From the NCBI GenBank assembly GCA_016648135.1, contig JADDOH010005031.1, positions 153,695 through 217,694 of the forward strand: a stretch of 64,000 nt of DNA. Reading direction: 5' to 3'. The notes under the pieces were generated by a model. The model searched no databases, had not been told where the DNA came from, and was given only the letters and a program-made list of their open reading frames with translations. Source of the DNA: Agrypnia vestita. Lineage: Eukaryota; Arthropoda; Insecta; Trichoptera; Phryganeidae. The position numbers were made by a program, and so were the translations under genes. This document shows, piece after piece, positions 10,975 to 21,600 of the stretch; within the stretch, counting starts at the first letter, position 1, and every line of letters begins with the position of its first letter.

Positions 10975-11545
10975 CAATATATGAAAGTAACAAACAAAAC
11001 AATATATGAAAGTACTTCTAAGAATGCAGTTACTGGATTTTGTCCCCAGAGGAATGATTACTTAATGAAGTATAAGTTATATAAATTAACATCGTCTCAC
11101 AGAGACGATGTTAATTTATAAATATATGAGAAAAGTGGAAGGAAATCTCTTATACGATACGAAAGATTATATCTGTTAAAAGGAATATAGCTTAAAAAAA
11201 TCCACTTTAAAAAATAGAATATACCTAGAGGTATCATTACTAGTTACGAAAGCTGTGTATAGTAACTTGTTAATGAGAAAAAATCAACATATGTCTCTAA
11301 CAGAGACCATAGTTATATTATATATGAAAGGTTCTTGATTCGAACATATATATAGAAATTTCAAAATTTGATAATGTCTGGATGTTCTTACGGTGGAATT
11401 GGTGATCGTTGCATTGTGTATAGTGATCACCTTAGCTAACTCATACAGGTTATAAGCCCTGAGCCATCGTATAAAATACTTCCATACACTTTCCTTCTTT
11501 ATGAATTAGCTTCGTCTGTGTGAGACTTCTATAATTTATCCTTAA
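10975..11545. mobile_element. MITE family B, copy 2 (complex or nested)
   Basis: It carries GTTACTGGATTTTGTCCCC near 11028, a CATCGTCTC/GAGACGATG hairpin near 11090, GTGATCACCTTAGCTAACTC near 11432 and AGCTTCGTCTGTGTGAGACT near 11509. The same blocks in the same order occur at 18.8 and 44.2 kb. It is probably two overlapping insertions. Confidence 0.6.
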
Positions 11546-12459
11546 TAAATTTGTTTTAAATATATGCTTTTTTTATTGATATTAATTACCTACTAAAGGT
11601 TGCAAAAATGATTCATTTCCGTCATTCAAAAATGATTCATTAGATATTACAAATCGATATCATAAAAAAAGTAATTATTACCGTGTAAGCCGATTGTATT
11701 AGAATTGCATTGATTATTAAGATTATTTGCCGGTTTGAATCCGTGAGAATTGCAGCCACTTCGACGAATACTTTTTACGTATATTCTGACGTGTTAAAAC
11801 GCGGCAAACGCCATTCGTTTGTTTGAAATAACAGCGTCATCATAACCTCACTTTTACCAGAGACATTCTGTGCCCGTGTCAAACGAAAAGGAAACGTGAG
11901 AACCGATCGCAGATGACAACAATGGTGAAGTTAATGAACTGAGAATACAAAATGGCGAGTTCCAACCGGTAGACATGAATAACAAAGATATTCTGAAATG
12001 ATAAAGTTGATTCAATCGCGAAGTACCTAACTGCCTATTAGATAATTATTCGACTTCATTTTTGAATATGAACCCTAACGAAAACGTTACAGTCACTTCC
12101 AAGTCATTTCTTCATACCTTTGAAGCTTGAGCGCTTCGCTCGCAAGGACTTCTCAATCATCCTAAATATGTAAGTTAAGAAGTCGGCGATTAGTCAAGTG
12201 TGTATTGCGTGTTCAAAAAATGAACCTACAATTACATAACCATCTTCAGTAAAGTACTCGATACAAAAGTCAGGGTAGTCTTTTTGAAGTTATAATTTCT
12301 TTTGACGCATTAGGGTAAATTTTTTTACTGTAACGGAAGTTGCACACGCAGCGTGTAGTGGAACATGTAGCGGAAATGCGATACCATAACTAACCATGCC
12401 ATTTTGAATTCTTGTCAGCTGTCAGATTCTGTTTCATGTTTCAATCGTTTGAATGAAAT
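11546..12459. other. Intergenic, nothing recognised
   Basis: No gene or clear repeat end. A short stretch near 12400 (TTGTCAGCTGTCAG) recurs near 52070 and is probably a minor interspersed repeat. Confidence 0.4.
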
Positions 12460-12720
12460 TTTATCAATTTGTGTATTAACCTTAACATATAGATATATGT
12501 CGTCACGGACATTTTTATAGAAATTTTTAAGTTCTACATCTTCTTCATAGAAAGTATTTAAATATCTCTTACTGTTAAGGCAGCGTTCGTAAAAAAATTA
12601 ACTTTTTCGTCGACTTTAGTTGTAAAATAGGTCACCACGAAAAGCCCTTTTATTTTAACGGGATAATATATAACCTATATCTACCCTGAAACTCCATTCT
12701 AAATATTGGTTAAACACATA
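12460..12720 (-). repeat. Interspersed repeat family C, copy 2
   Basis: Reverse-strand match to 7810-8100: TTTATCAATTTGTG, TCTCTTACTGTTAAGG, GACTTTAGTTGTAAAATAGG and CACGAAAAGCCCTTTTATTT correspond to the complementary blocks there. Confidence 0.6.
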
Positions 12721-12779
12721 AATTGTAAATAAACATACAGATTATGCAATAATTTTGATAAGTTTAGTACAATCGTTTC

Positions 12780-12875
12780 TTTTGTAATATTATTGAAAAA
12801 AAGGACACCCACGAGACCATTCAGTCATAAATAACCCACAAAGTGTAGCAATTTTCTTTATTTTTAAAGCATCGT
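12780..12875 (-). repeat. Minor interspersed repeat matching 1520-1600
   Basis: AACCCACAAAGTGTAGCAAT is the complement of sequence near 1530 (CTCCACTTTGTGGGTT), and the flanking AATATTATTGAAAAA also matches. Nature unknown. Confidence 0.5.
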
Positions 12876-13631
12876 AAGTTTGGTAGTTTATTAATTAAAA
12901 ACATAATTCAGTTTGCGTCATTTTAATAAGATATCTGTATTTAAAATATATGTAACCTGATGAATAAATTTTAAAATGATATATTTCCATACAAAAATAC
13001 GATAAAAACGCAAGAGAAGATATGAGAAAAATGGTGAAAAATGCGCACTCTGGCGGACTATCGGCTTAAGTGAATGTGGTAATATGTCCGGACATCTGCG
13101 TAATAAAATTCATCATTTGATATTGTTTTCATCGGAATTATCGAGGCGTGTATCGGCAAATAGAACGGGGGGGATGAGCGAAGTTTACGTGCAACATTCA
13201 AGAAAAAACACTTACCGGTTGTTATTTCGTTTTTGTTTGTTCGATAATCACATAAGCTTGTAATATTCAGTGATTGTTAATGTTTTCTCTGCTAATTTAT
13301 TAAAATATTTAAAAATTAGCAGACAGAGATAAAATATATTATTTTGCGGCACAGGTTGACTTCAAGGATGTGCTGTGTACCTATACACGTTAATAGTTTG
13401 CGTGAACGATATCTATGCGAGTAAAAGACAAAGTTATACGACCACTTTACACTAGACGGTAATGCAACAACGCGTTTGACGCATTCTATCGGTTAAGTAC
13501 ACCGCGCGCAGCGTATTTATTATATATTTTTAAACTTTCCAAAAATTTTGTGGTTATCCATTAAATTAATGTAATAAAATACCTGCACTCTTAAACTTTA
13601 AAATAAATAAAGTATATAAAAATTAAACTAG
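12876..13631. other. Intergenic, nothing firm
   Basis: About 13440-13580 is related to 9415-9560 (interspersed repeat). No gene is seen. Confidence 0.4.
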
Positions 13632-13937
13632 ACGTATTCGTTAACGAGGTTTGATAAAAAAATTGCCACAATTTTTTATCGTGTTAAAACGCTTGTCCCT
13701 GACATATTGGATGATTACTTTACTGTTGTTCGTTGGAAAGGTACGTGTTTTGGCGTGCTCAGTGATTATTTACCTACGGAAAAATGGAAAACAAATTCTA
13801 AAATTCTTGGCAATAAACAACACCGCTATGATACCTCAGCCTCCGTACTCATCGGTCATGGCCCTTTACGAATTCTTCGTGTTTCCGATGATGAAGAAAA
13901 ATCACGAAAAAACAACATTTTGCCAACATTGTGATTG
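13632..13937 (+). other. Protein-like open frame, unrecognised
   Basis: A + frame open from about 13632 to 13937 reads KTLVPDILDDYFTVVRWKG, then FGVLSDYLP and HRYDTSASVLIGHGPLRIL, ending in an acidic/basic stretch SDDEEKSRKNN. Its composition looks more like a real globular protein than the surrounding AT-rich frames. I do not recognise the family. It has no plausible start codon and is followed at once by stops, so it is more likely an exon or a transposon gene fragment than a complete gene. Confidence 0.3.
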
Positions 13938-14463
13938 AATTGATGAAGAAGCTAAACGCCATATTGAAAAATGCTTTCTTGAAGTCCTTAGAAGATTAGA
14001 AAATGCTCTGATCCAATTGTATTATATCTGATGGAGACTATTTTGATGGGGATATAATAAATATTGATGATTAAATAAATATTATTGGAGAACAATTAAA
14101 ATTCCCGTCCTACATAAGCATTATTTTACATTAATTATATTTCGATAATATTAGGCGCTTGGTAAATAACATTCCTTCTTTCATTTATCGATTCGTTAGT
14201 GTTTGTCCGTCGTGTCGGAAATATAGTGTTATCGCAACAGTCCCACGTTAAATTAGTCGAAATGTTTTAAACAAAGGGAGTTAGTTTCTTCAAATGAATA
14301 ATTACTTAAATTATGAATTTTTAAAGAACTTCAAATGTAAATATGTACTTTCACGCCTTTCATACGTATAGATATATTGGTAATTAATAAACACTAGCAA
14401 TAATTCATGAAAATTACGTATTTTTACTACATATTTCGGCCGCAAAATGAGGCTTTGAAAATA
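13938..14463. other. Intergenic, nothing recognised
   Basis: AT-rich, with no feature I can support. Confidence 0.4.
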
Positions 14464-14930
14464 ACGACATCTAGCGTGGTGACGGACATTGTTACTTCTA
14501 GAATTGCTCATTTTTTATACCTCTTCATTATTTGCGCCATCTGGTAGCATTACTGACGGACATTGTTACAAAGAGAATCATGTATTTTTTTATATATTTC
14601 TTCATTATTTACGCCGTCTGGCAGCGTTAGTGACGGACATTATCACATAGAGAATAAAACATTTTTTGCATATTATATATACCTTATTATTATTTTATAT
14701 CATCATTATTGGTGCCATCTTGTAATTTTAGTGACAGATATTGTTATATAGAGAATTATTTGTATTTTCATAATTGACTCATTGATATTTTGATAAAATA
14801 TTAAAAAGATTCGCCCACAGATGTCGCCTACAATAAATGTGTTTTAATAATTGACACATTGATATTTTGATTAAATATTAAAATATTAATATTAAAAAGC
14901 TCGCCTACAGACGTCAATCCAAACTTCAAT
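14464..14930. repeat. Degenerate minisatellite, two unit types
   Basis: Four diverged units of about 50-100 bp start near 14464, 14534, 14611 and 14711. Each carries CGCCATCTGG-like then GTGACGGACATTGTTAC-like sequence, then TAGAGAAT. They are followed by two about 80-bp units (14763-14841 and 14842-14930) sharing TTGATATTTTGAT and AAAAAG-TCGCC-ACAGA. Single diverged relatives of the first unit lie at 37236-37300 and, reversed, at 41172-41225. Confidence 0.65.
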
Positions 14931-15229
14931 AAAATGCCTACATAATTTTTGTTACGAACGGAGATAGGTGTGCAATAGTGTAAGTGAGTAAGTAACCTTT
15001 TTAAAAAGATTTATTTCTCAATTAAAGTGACGCATCATTAAGAGATATATCACTTAGGTAGAATATTATATAAACAAAAAAATATTTCCCATGTTAACCA
15101 TTGTTAAGTCACGTTCTCACCGGTCTACCGACCTACATTCGGGGCAAGTGACATTACGCCGGCCCTTAAGGCTGATGCACAAAGTGAAATCGATTCAGTA
15201 AGTGATTGAGAAATATGATATTTTAAATT

Positions 15230-15410
15230 AAATTTTTTTACCTTAATTTTCTACACTACAATTGGCCACAAGGACCAATTACTGTGGCGAAATACTTCAC
15301 AAAACCACCCAGGCTTGAGAAAAGTACACAGATGGATTGTAACCAGGAATCGAATCCGGAACCCTAGATGAACCGATGCCATGGGATCATGTCATGCCCA
15401 GGAATTTTTT
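15230..15410 (-). mobile_element. tRNA-derived SINE (family 3), copy 1
   Basis: On the - strand GGTTCCGGATTCGATTCCTG (about 15343-15362) is a pol III box B of tRNA type, preceded by a tRNA-like CATGGCATCGGTTCATC stretch. A second copy with the same architecture and the shared body ACCCAGGCTTG-like sequence is at 36783-36910. Confidence 0.55.
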
Positions 15411-15411
15411 T

Positions 15412-15830
15412 TTTTGAATTTATTAGAGATACTAACAGGATAATAGGTACATGATACTCTGATAATAAACATTATAGTTAAGACTATGCCCACTATCCCA
15501 ATTACAAGTGTCTTCGGCACGCTCTAGTAACATGTATTTTTGCAATTAATTATATTTTACATGTACATTTATGTATATTATATATTTTGTGTTTGAGTGT
15601 AATGCGATTAGTATTTAATGGATCTATAGGTTCATGTCATCGTTTAGAAAATGGATGTTGTGTATGAGTGAGTTTTTGAAGGAAGATAAGGTGTCTGCAA
15701 GAATATCAGCATCAATGTTAAGGTCAGCACAATACAAATTATATGTGCGACACAACCTTGTGATGGGAGAAAAGTTACCGACATTATTAGTGTGCTGACT
15801 TATATAAGTCACCAACATTTTATGTATTAT
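15412..15830 (-). mobile_element. LINE 3' fragment with poly(A) tail
   Basis: A - strand frame (15818 to 15624) reads NNVGNFSPITRLCRTYN and then ADILADTLSSFKNSL. This matches the C-terminal end of LINE polyproteins like those at 32.1 and 46.8 kb (SPI-RL-R--N ... D-LA-TL--FK). The fragment ends in a T-run at 15410-15421 on the + strand, i.e. a poly(A) tail. It is 5' truncated. Confidence 0.6.
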
Positions 15831-16242
15831 TGCATAGCATTCATATTCACACTAGTGATGGTCAAAACCGTTATTTTAACCGGTTAGACAGAAACCGTTA
15901 TTTGAGATTTGTTTCAATAATAATTAACTGATATATCTTTTCCATTTCAACCGATCACACCTCTAATGTCACTCTAGGATCATTTATCTGGGTCCATAAT
16001 AGTCTTTGGTCGGTCTTTTTGTCAAAAAATAAAATATAATATTAGGAAACCCTCTCCCTTCACCAGGTTCTGCGGATTTCCGCATTGGATATTCTGTCTT
16101 TGAGGGTTTTGCTCACAGTGGGACTTATTATCTCAGTAGTTCTGAGAAGGTGTTTGGTTCTCAGGGAGCTGTATATAATAGCATTAAAATTGTATATCTA
16201 TAGAACAGCCTTGGGAGCTTTATAAAATAGAATAAAAATGTT
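15831..16242. other. Intergenic, nothing recognised
   Basis: No gene or repeat end seen. Confidence 0.4.
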
Positions 16243-16722
16243 ACCCATAAAAACCTAGTATTTATTATACTCCCTTTCTTTGTAAAATATAACATCAATT
16301 AAAGACGAATTAAAACATATAACATAACACTAAACTTACAGTAATTTAATATATTTCTAAAATGTCAGATGTTTTGAGCTTTGATAAGACACTTTATGCT
16401 TTGAAGATTAAATTCAAAAAACATTTGTCAGTCAATTTAGATTTTCGACATTCGTAGTGAAGTACCTATTATGCATACCGACGGAGTAATTCAAATTTAG
16501 AAAATATTCCGCGACGTTATCGGGCCGCCGTAATCAAACTTTTCTAATGATTCCAATTTGAAAAAACCAATAAAATTTCTAAAAATCCGAAATTATACTA
16601 TAATTTTTTTTTTTTAACAGTTTCAGCTCGATTGGATTACGGGAAAAGGGTCAAAAATCGATTCAAAGTTTTTGTTGACGGCAAGCAAGCAGACGCCACG
16701 AGTTAATATAATGGGAGTAAAA
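16243..16722 (-). mobile_element. MITE family A, copy 3
   Basis: Reverse-oriented, from CCATAAAAACC and TATACTCCCTTTCTTTG at 16255-16281 to GAGTTAATATAATGGGAGTA at 16701-16720. It matches copy 1 nearly along its full length, including the CCGACGGAGTAATTCAAATT centre. Confidence 0.75.
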
Positions 16723-16785
16723 ATTGTACATTTATGTTTATTGCGTGTGTGCGCATCTTAGTACGTTTGTCATTTATTTTTTAAT

Positions 16786-17084
16786 CTAGTGACGGTGTTG
16801 TGACTTCAACGATTTGTGTGACAGTTTAGAGATGTTCTGGTTAAATGTACATTCGATATGACTTTTACATCCCTGTATCGTTTTACATTTACAGTCGCTT
16901 GCAGTGACTAAATTCGGGTTGTTCCTATAACGAAAAATGTCTACGAATTTCGAGAATTTGTTACCAAGGCGATGGATGCATTTTAACGGTGAAATTGATG
17001 CATTGTTATTCCTGTAGGTCCCTACAAAGAACACTTCGTGATATCTCGTTTGTCTTGGTGTATTATACAAAACCCTCTGTATCA
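16786..17084 (-). pseudogene. Possible LINE C-terminal fragment
   Basis: A short - strand stretch, ASISPLKCIHRLGNKFSKF, resembles the SPIRRLHRLGNEYGYLSDVF end of the LINE at 32.1 kb. Beyond that the similarity fades, so this may be an old fragment or chance. Confidence 0.25.
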
Positions 17085-17416
17085 AACCATCAAACCCTCT
17101 GTAGTGTGGTAGATAGCATAAAGAAAGGAGTTCCGAGATGGTTTGGTCGTGTGGAACGTATGAACGAGGAAAGGATGGTTAAGAAAATATATGAGGCGAG
17201 TGTTGAAGGCAACAGGAGTAGAAGGCGTCCGCGAAAGAACTGGCATGATCACAGTTTGAGGCCCCGTTAAAAGCCGCAAAAACCGTAGAAATTGTATGAG
17301 AAGATGTATGAATGTGGCCGAAGCAAAAGCGGTGTGCCAGGATAGAAGAGTGTGGCGTTCATTCCTCTCTGCCTACCCCTGCGGGGAAACGGCGTGATGG
17401 TTAGTTAGTTAGTTAG
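17085..17416 (+). mobile_element. LINE 3' end (RTE-type style) with TTAG tail
   Basis: The + frame reads GVPRWFGRVERMNEERMVKK, then RRPRKNW. After a frameshift near 17260 it continues with NVAEAKAVCQDR-VWRSF to CGETA. This is the standard C-terminus of a non-LTR reverse transcriptase. It ends in a short tandem TTAG array (17402-17416), the kind of simple-repeat tail seen in RTE-like elements. No catalytic motifs remain. Confidence 0.75.
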
Positions 17417-18372
17417 TCTCTGTATCATTTCAGGACAGTCCAACATACTTTTAACAATTTTAAATAGGAACACTATGTCGCTGACATCTTTTCTTCAAAT
17501 GAAGTATAATCATTAAATTATCATAATTTATGCTTTCTATTGGAATACACATTTTAAAATTTATAAATCTAAATAAAAATTGAAGCATGAATTTTACGTA
17601 AATATACATTTTGGGAGAAAAATAAAAGTTAAATATAATAATCAAAATAAAAATCAATCAGAATATAATGATACATTAAAATCCGAATAATGTGATAGAA
17701 ATATTACAAAATATAGGCATCTTTTATTTCGATTTTTTATTCGAAAAATATGCTTTCGTAAAAGTTATATTTCAATGTACTCATTGCACGCCTTGATACA
17801 TATACAGCAATTTGGTCTAATTTGAAAACATTTCTTTTGATTCCTTATTAAACAATATTTCGTTAAATTGGGTGAAAAACATAAACTTTGTTACCTCTAC
17901 GTGAGTTTTATACTAATTTTATATTTTACTACTTAAGTTTCGAGAGTAACGGAATTTCTCATCGCTATGTAATAAAGTAATAAACAATAAAAAGTTAGAT
18001 ATTATTAATTAAAGTTTAATAATTCACCTTATTTATTTAACAATTAAGGGATTCTGTTAGTCTCGAAACTCAAGTAAAAAATAAAATTATAATTAAACTC
18101 GCGAATATGTAACATAGTTATTGTTTTTCATCTAATTTAATGATCATCGTGAATGATTTCTGCAATTGATTAATGATATAATATATCTTAAATCTGAAAA
18201 TTGACGTAATTTTAGTGATTTAAAGAAAGCAGTGCAAAAAAATGTTAAAAATAATGAAATACTAAAAAATAAATTAAAAGTGGACAAAGTGATTTATTTT
18301 TTATTTAATTCCACATTAATTTACAAAGTGACTGTTAAAGAAATCAACAGTTGAAAATCAAAATATTCAAAA
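17417..18372. other. Upstream region of the cuticle protein gene
   Basis: AT-rich sequence containing the presumed promoter and 5' UTR of the gene starting at 18373. I cannot identify a TATA box or initiator with confidence; ATCAACAGTT near 18342 is a possible initiator-like site only. Confidence 0.35.
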
Positions 18373-18602
18373 ATGGAGATTTGTTGCAAAAGTACATTTT
18401 TAATAGTTGCGTTGGTGATCTTGGCTGTATTCTGTCACCTGTCGGCGTCGCTGGAGTCGGCGTCTCCAGAAAAGTTCCTGCTGCCCAGGAATTACAATCC
18501 TCACCCATACAGGAAGACTCCAGGCAACGGCGCTGATGAAGCAGAAGCGGCGACCAGATTCGTACAGCGATTTGTTAAGAGGCAAAAGGCTGAAAGTGGA
18601 CG
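18373..18602 (+). CDS. Cuticle protein exon 1 (signal peptide)
   Basis: It starts at an ATG after an A-rich leader. It encodes MEICC, a hydrophobic core FLIVALVILAVF and a likely cleavage after HLSAS or nearby. The mature N-terminus contains KFLLPRNYNPHPYRK and ends FVQRFVKRQKAESG. The dibasic KR is a possible processing site, which is inference only. The donor is CG|gtaagt. Confidence 0.88.
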
Positions 18603-21600
18603 GTAAGTTACTTTAATTTTTTTTCTATAAAAAGGTGTGTCGATCTCATCATTATCATCTTGTGACTAAAGACTGCATTTTCGGATTTGCAAGTTCATAT
18701 TACAAGTGCATAAGCAACAGTCATTAACAACAACATTCCTGCTACCACTCTCAACAACAAATATGATATAACAGAAGCCTCACATAGAAATAAATATACA
18801 AGAATCATTACCAGTTTCGAAATCTATGTATAATATAGTTCATGAAGAAAGACTGCATATGTCTCTAGCAGAGTCGCTTCAAATAAACGAAAGGTTTTTA
18901 GATTTGGAACAAATATAGGACTTTCAAAAATTTGATAATGTGTGGATGTTCTTACGAGGGAATTGGTTAACATTGCATTGTGTGGAATGATCACTTTAGC
19001 TAACTCATACAGGTTGTAAACCCTGGGCCATCCTTTACAAAGACTTCCATACATGTTTCTCATATAAATAGTTTCATGTCTGTGCGACTTCTGTAATTTA
19101 TCTTAAATACTTATCATCTTATATACTTAATCATCCCTCTGGGGAAAAATCCAGTAACTGTGTTCTCAGAACATATTATGTACCTGTATATAAAAATATT
19201 ATCAACAAATATTACGTCAATACCAGACAGAAATTACTAGACCTAGACGATATACTGAGAAAAAAAATATTTATACTTAGAGCGAAAATTGTTTTACCAT
19301 CGAAAAAAAGAATTTCCGAACATAAATAGAAATTAAAAATGAATTTTGATATCACCAATTAATTGCCTAATAGAAAAAGTACGAAAACAAACGGAAAATC
19401 TATTCGTGATCAGTAAATTAAATTGATACAGAAATGAATATAATATTTTTAAGTAAAATAAAAAACAAAATATATCTTCTTACAACACTCAAATACGAGT
19501 AAAAAATCAACCTTCAGATGTAAATTTAGAATTATCACCTTAACTGTATTTCGCTGTCTTATAATCAACCCATTCGATACATAATCACTTTGTTAAAACA
19601 TGTATGTTACCTATTGTTGCATATCTTTAATAAAATGTATACCTGTTAGTTGTTAGTACCTTTTGTTGCGAATTTGTAATATTTTTGCGCATATTTTAAC
19701 AAGAATCTATCTCTACCTGTAAGGTATTGTAGACTGGTTCTGTTACACCCTATACGATCCCTGGAAACCTCTCAAGGTTTTTTTTCATTAAAAAAATAGA
19801 ACCTACTCTACAAATTGATTATTCCAAGAATTTTGTGTGCCTACTGTTACGGAAATTTAAAAAAAAGTATAAATACTACGAATCTTTAAAGAAAATATAT
19901 GATGGATTCTCTAACTTCGTAAATAAAAAAAGTGCAGCCCGGAACGCTTATTCCTTTGTAAGAATTAAAGCATTCAATTCATTACCTGAAAACTTAAAAA
20001 AGTTCTAAGACCTTACGTCATTTAAAAATGAACTAAAAAAAATAACAATAAAAACCTTTTGAAATTACCATAGGCTTTACTTTATAATGATTTATTTTGT
20101 TCTCAATATTCTTAACAACTTATTACAATTTAATATCCATGAAATAAGCTGATGTGATTAACCCTCCCATAAGCACAAGCGTCAGTCAGCTCTCTAATAA
20201 AACGTTTATTTATATTAATGTTTTATTCATGAAATGCACGTACTATATATGTAATAAATAGATAATATAAAATAAAAATGAATTGTTTGTTTTATATATT
20301 TTATGCATGGTTTAGAATGTATAAAATACGTACAAGTATTTTATACATAAATGTATTTTAACCCATTCAAAACCGTGCGTAGAATGTATAAAACAAATAA
20401 TTAAAGTTAGTAAGGTAAAATGATAATACTTTGATAAGGTGAAATGCATCTCAACTAAATTAAACGAGTATAAATAGGTAATAGAGGTATCATACATAAA
20501 AACTATATCAACTAATTAATCATTTTAAACATCCAACGTATAATGTATTAGGTATTTGTTACAGTGAAAGTATATTTCTAGCAAAATTACATTTTCTAAC
20601 AACTAACTACCTAACCTAACCTAACCTAACCTAACCTAACCTAACCTAACCTAACAAACCTAACCAAATGAATACAAGGTCAGTTAAGTTGGAAAATATA
20701 CTTTCATAAGAAATGTACATATGCCGTAACATAACTTAATTAAAGCAGAAAAATTTTGGCTAGATATTTTCGACAGATTTTCGGTCATCTAAATATAATA
20801 ATTTCGTTGTCTGTCCGTCTGTCATAACATCGTTTAACGTCCGTAATTTCCTTTGAATTCACGGCTAAAAAAACAAATTAAACGACCGGAGATGGGGCTT
20901 GACCCCGGGCCAGCAAACTCGAAGGCGGCAACGATAGCGATGTTGCTACCGCTGCCTCTCCGCCTATCGCCAAAAAGATACTTTAAATATGTATTAAGAC
21001 TTAGCAAAGACGCAAACTAAATGTTGTGACGCAAAAATGTTCCGTCGTTTTCGACGGGTAACAGCTTGTTTTTCAATATCTTTCAAGGTAATCATTTTAT
21101 ATTTTTTACAGTCAAGTAACACAATATTTATCTAAACTTATATATTTATATTTTTGATTAAAAAGATAACAATTTTATGTTAAGGTTTCGAATTTATTAT
21201 TCTGATTATTTCTGAATCCGGTAGGTATAATATTATATATGTTTTTTTTAAATATAGAGTTAATTGTATACATTTCTCAAATATTATTTTTTTATATCCT
21301 GTCAGGGTTGTTAATTTTTTTAAATAAAAATTCATTTATAATAATTTATACGACTGCTACACAGAATCAGGCAGCTTAACATAGAGTAGCTTGTTGGTCT
21401 TGTGGTTAGGACTCTCGCCTCGTTCCAATCCGTATCCAAAGGTCGCCAATGGTCGCGGGTTCGAACCTCACTCCAGACCAGCAAGTTAGTCCTATTTTTT
21501 TTTAGTTTTAGTTTAGTTTGAAAATAGTAAGAAAATTGATGATGAACAGAGATTTAACAGAGATGAAAACACGTATTCCATGTTTTCATCTCTATTAAAA

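Noticed and set aside
21378..21480. Functional tRNA gene
   Set aside because: Box A and box B are present but the acceptor stem does not pair. The sequence continues into a conserved SINE body and recurs in inverted orientation at 22.3 kb.
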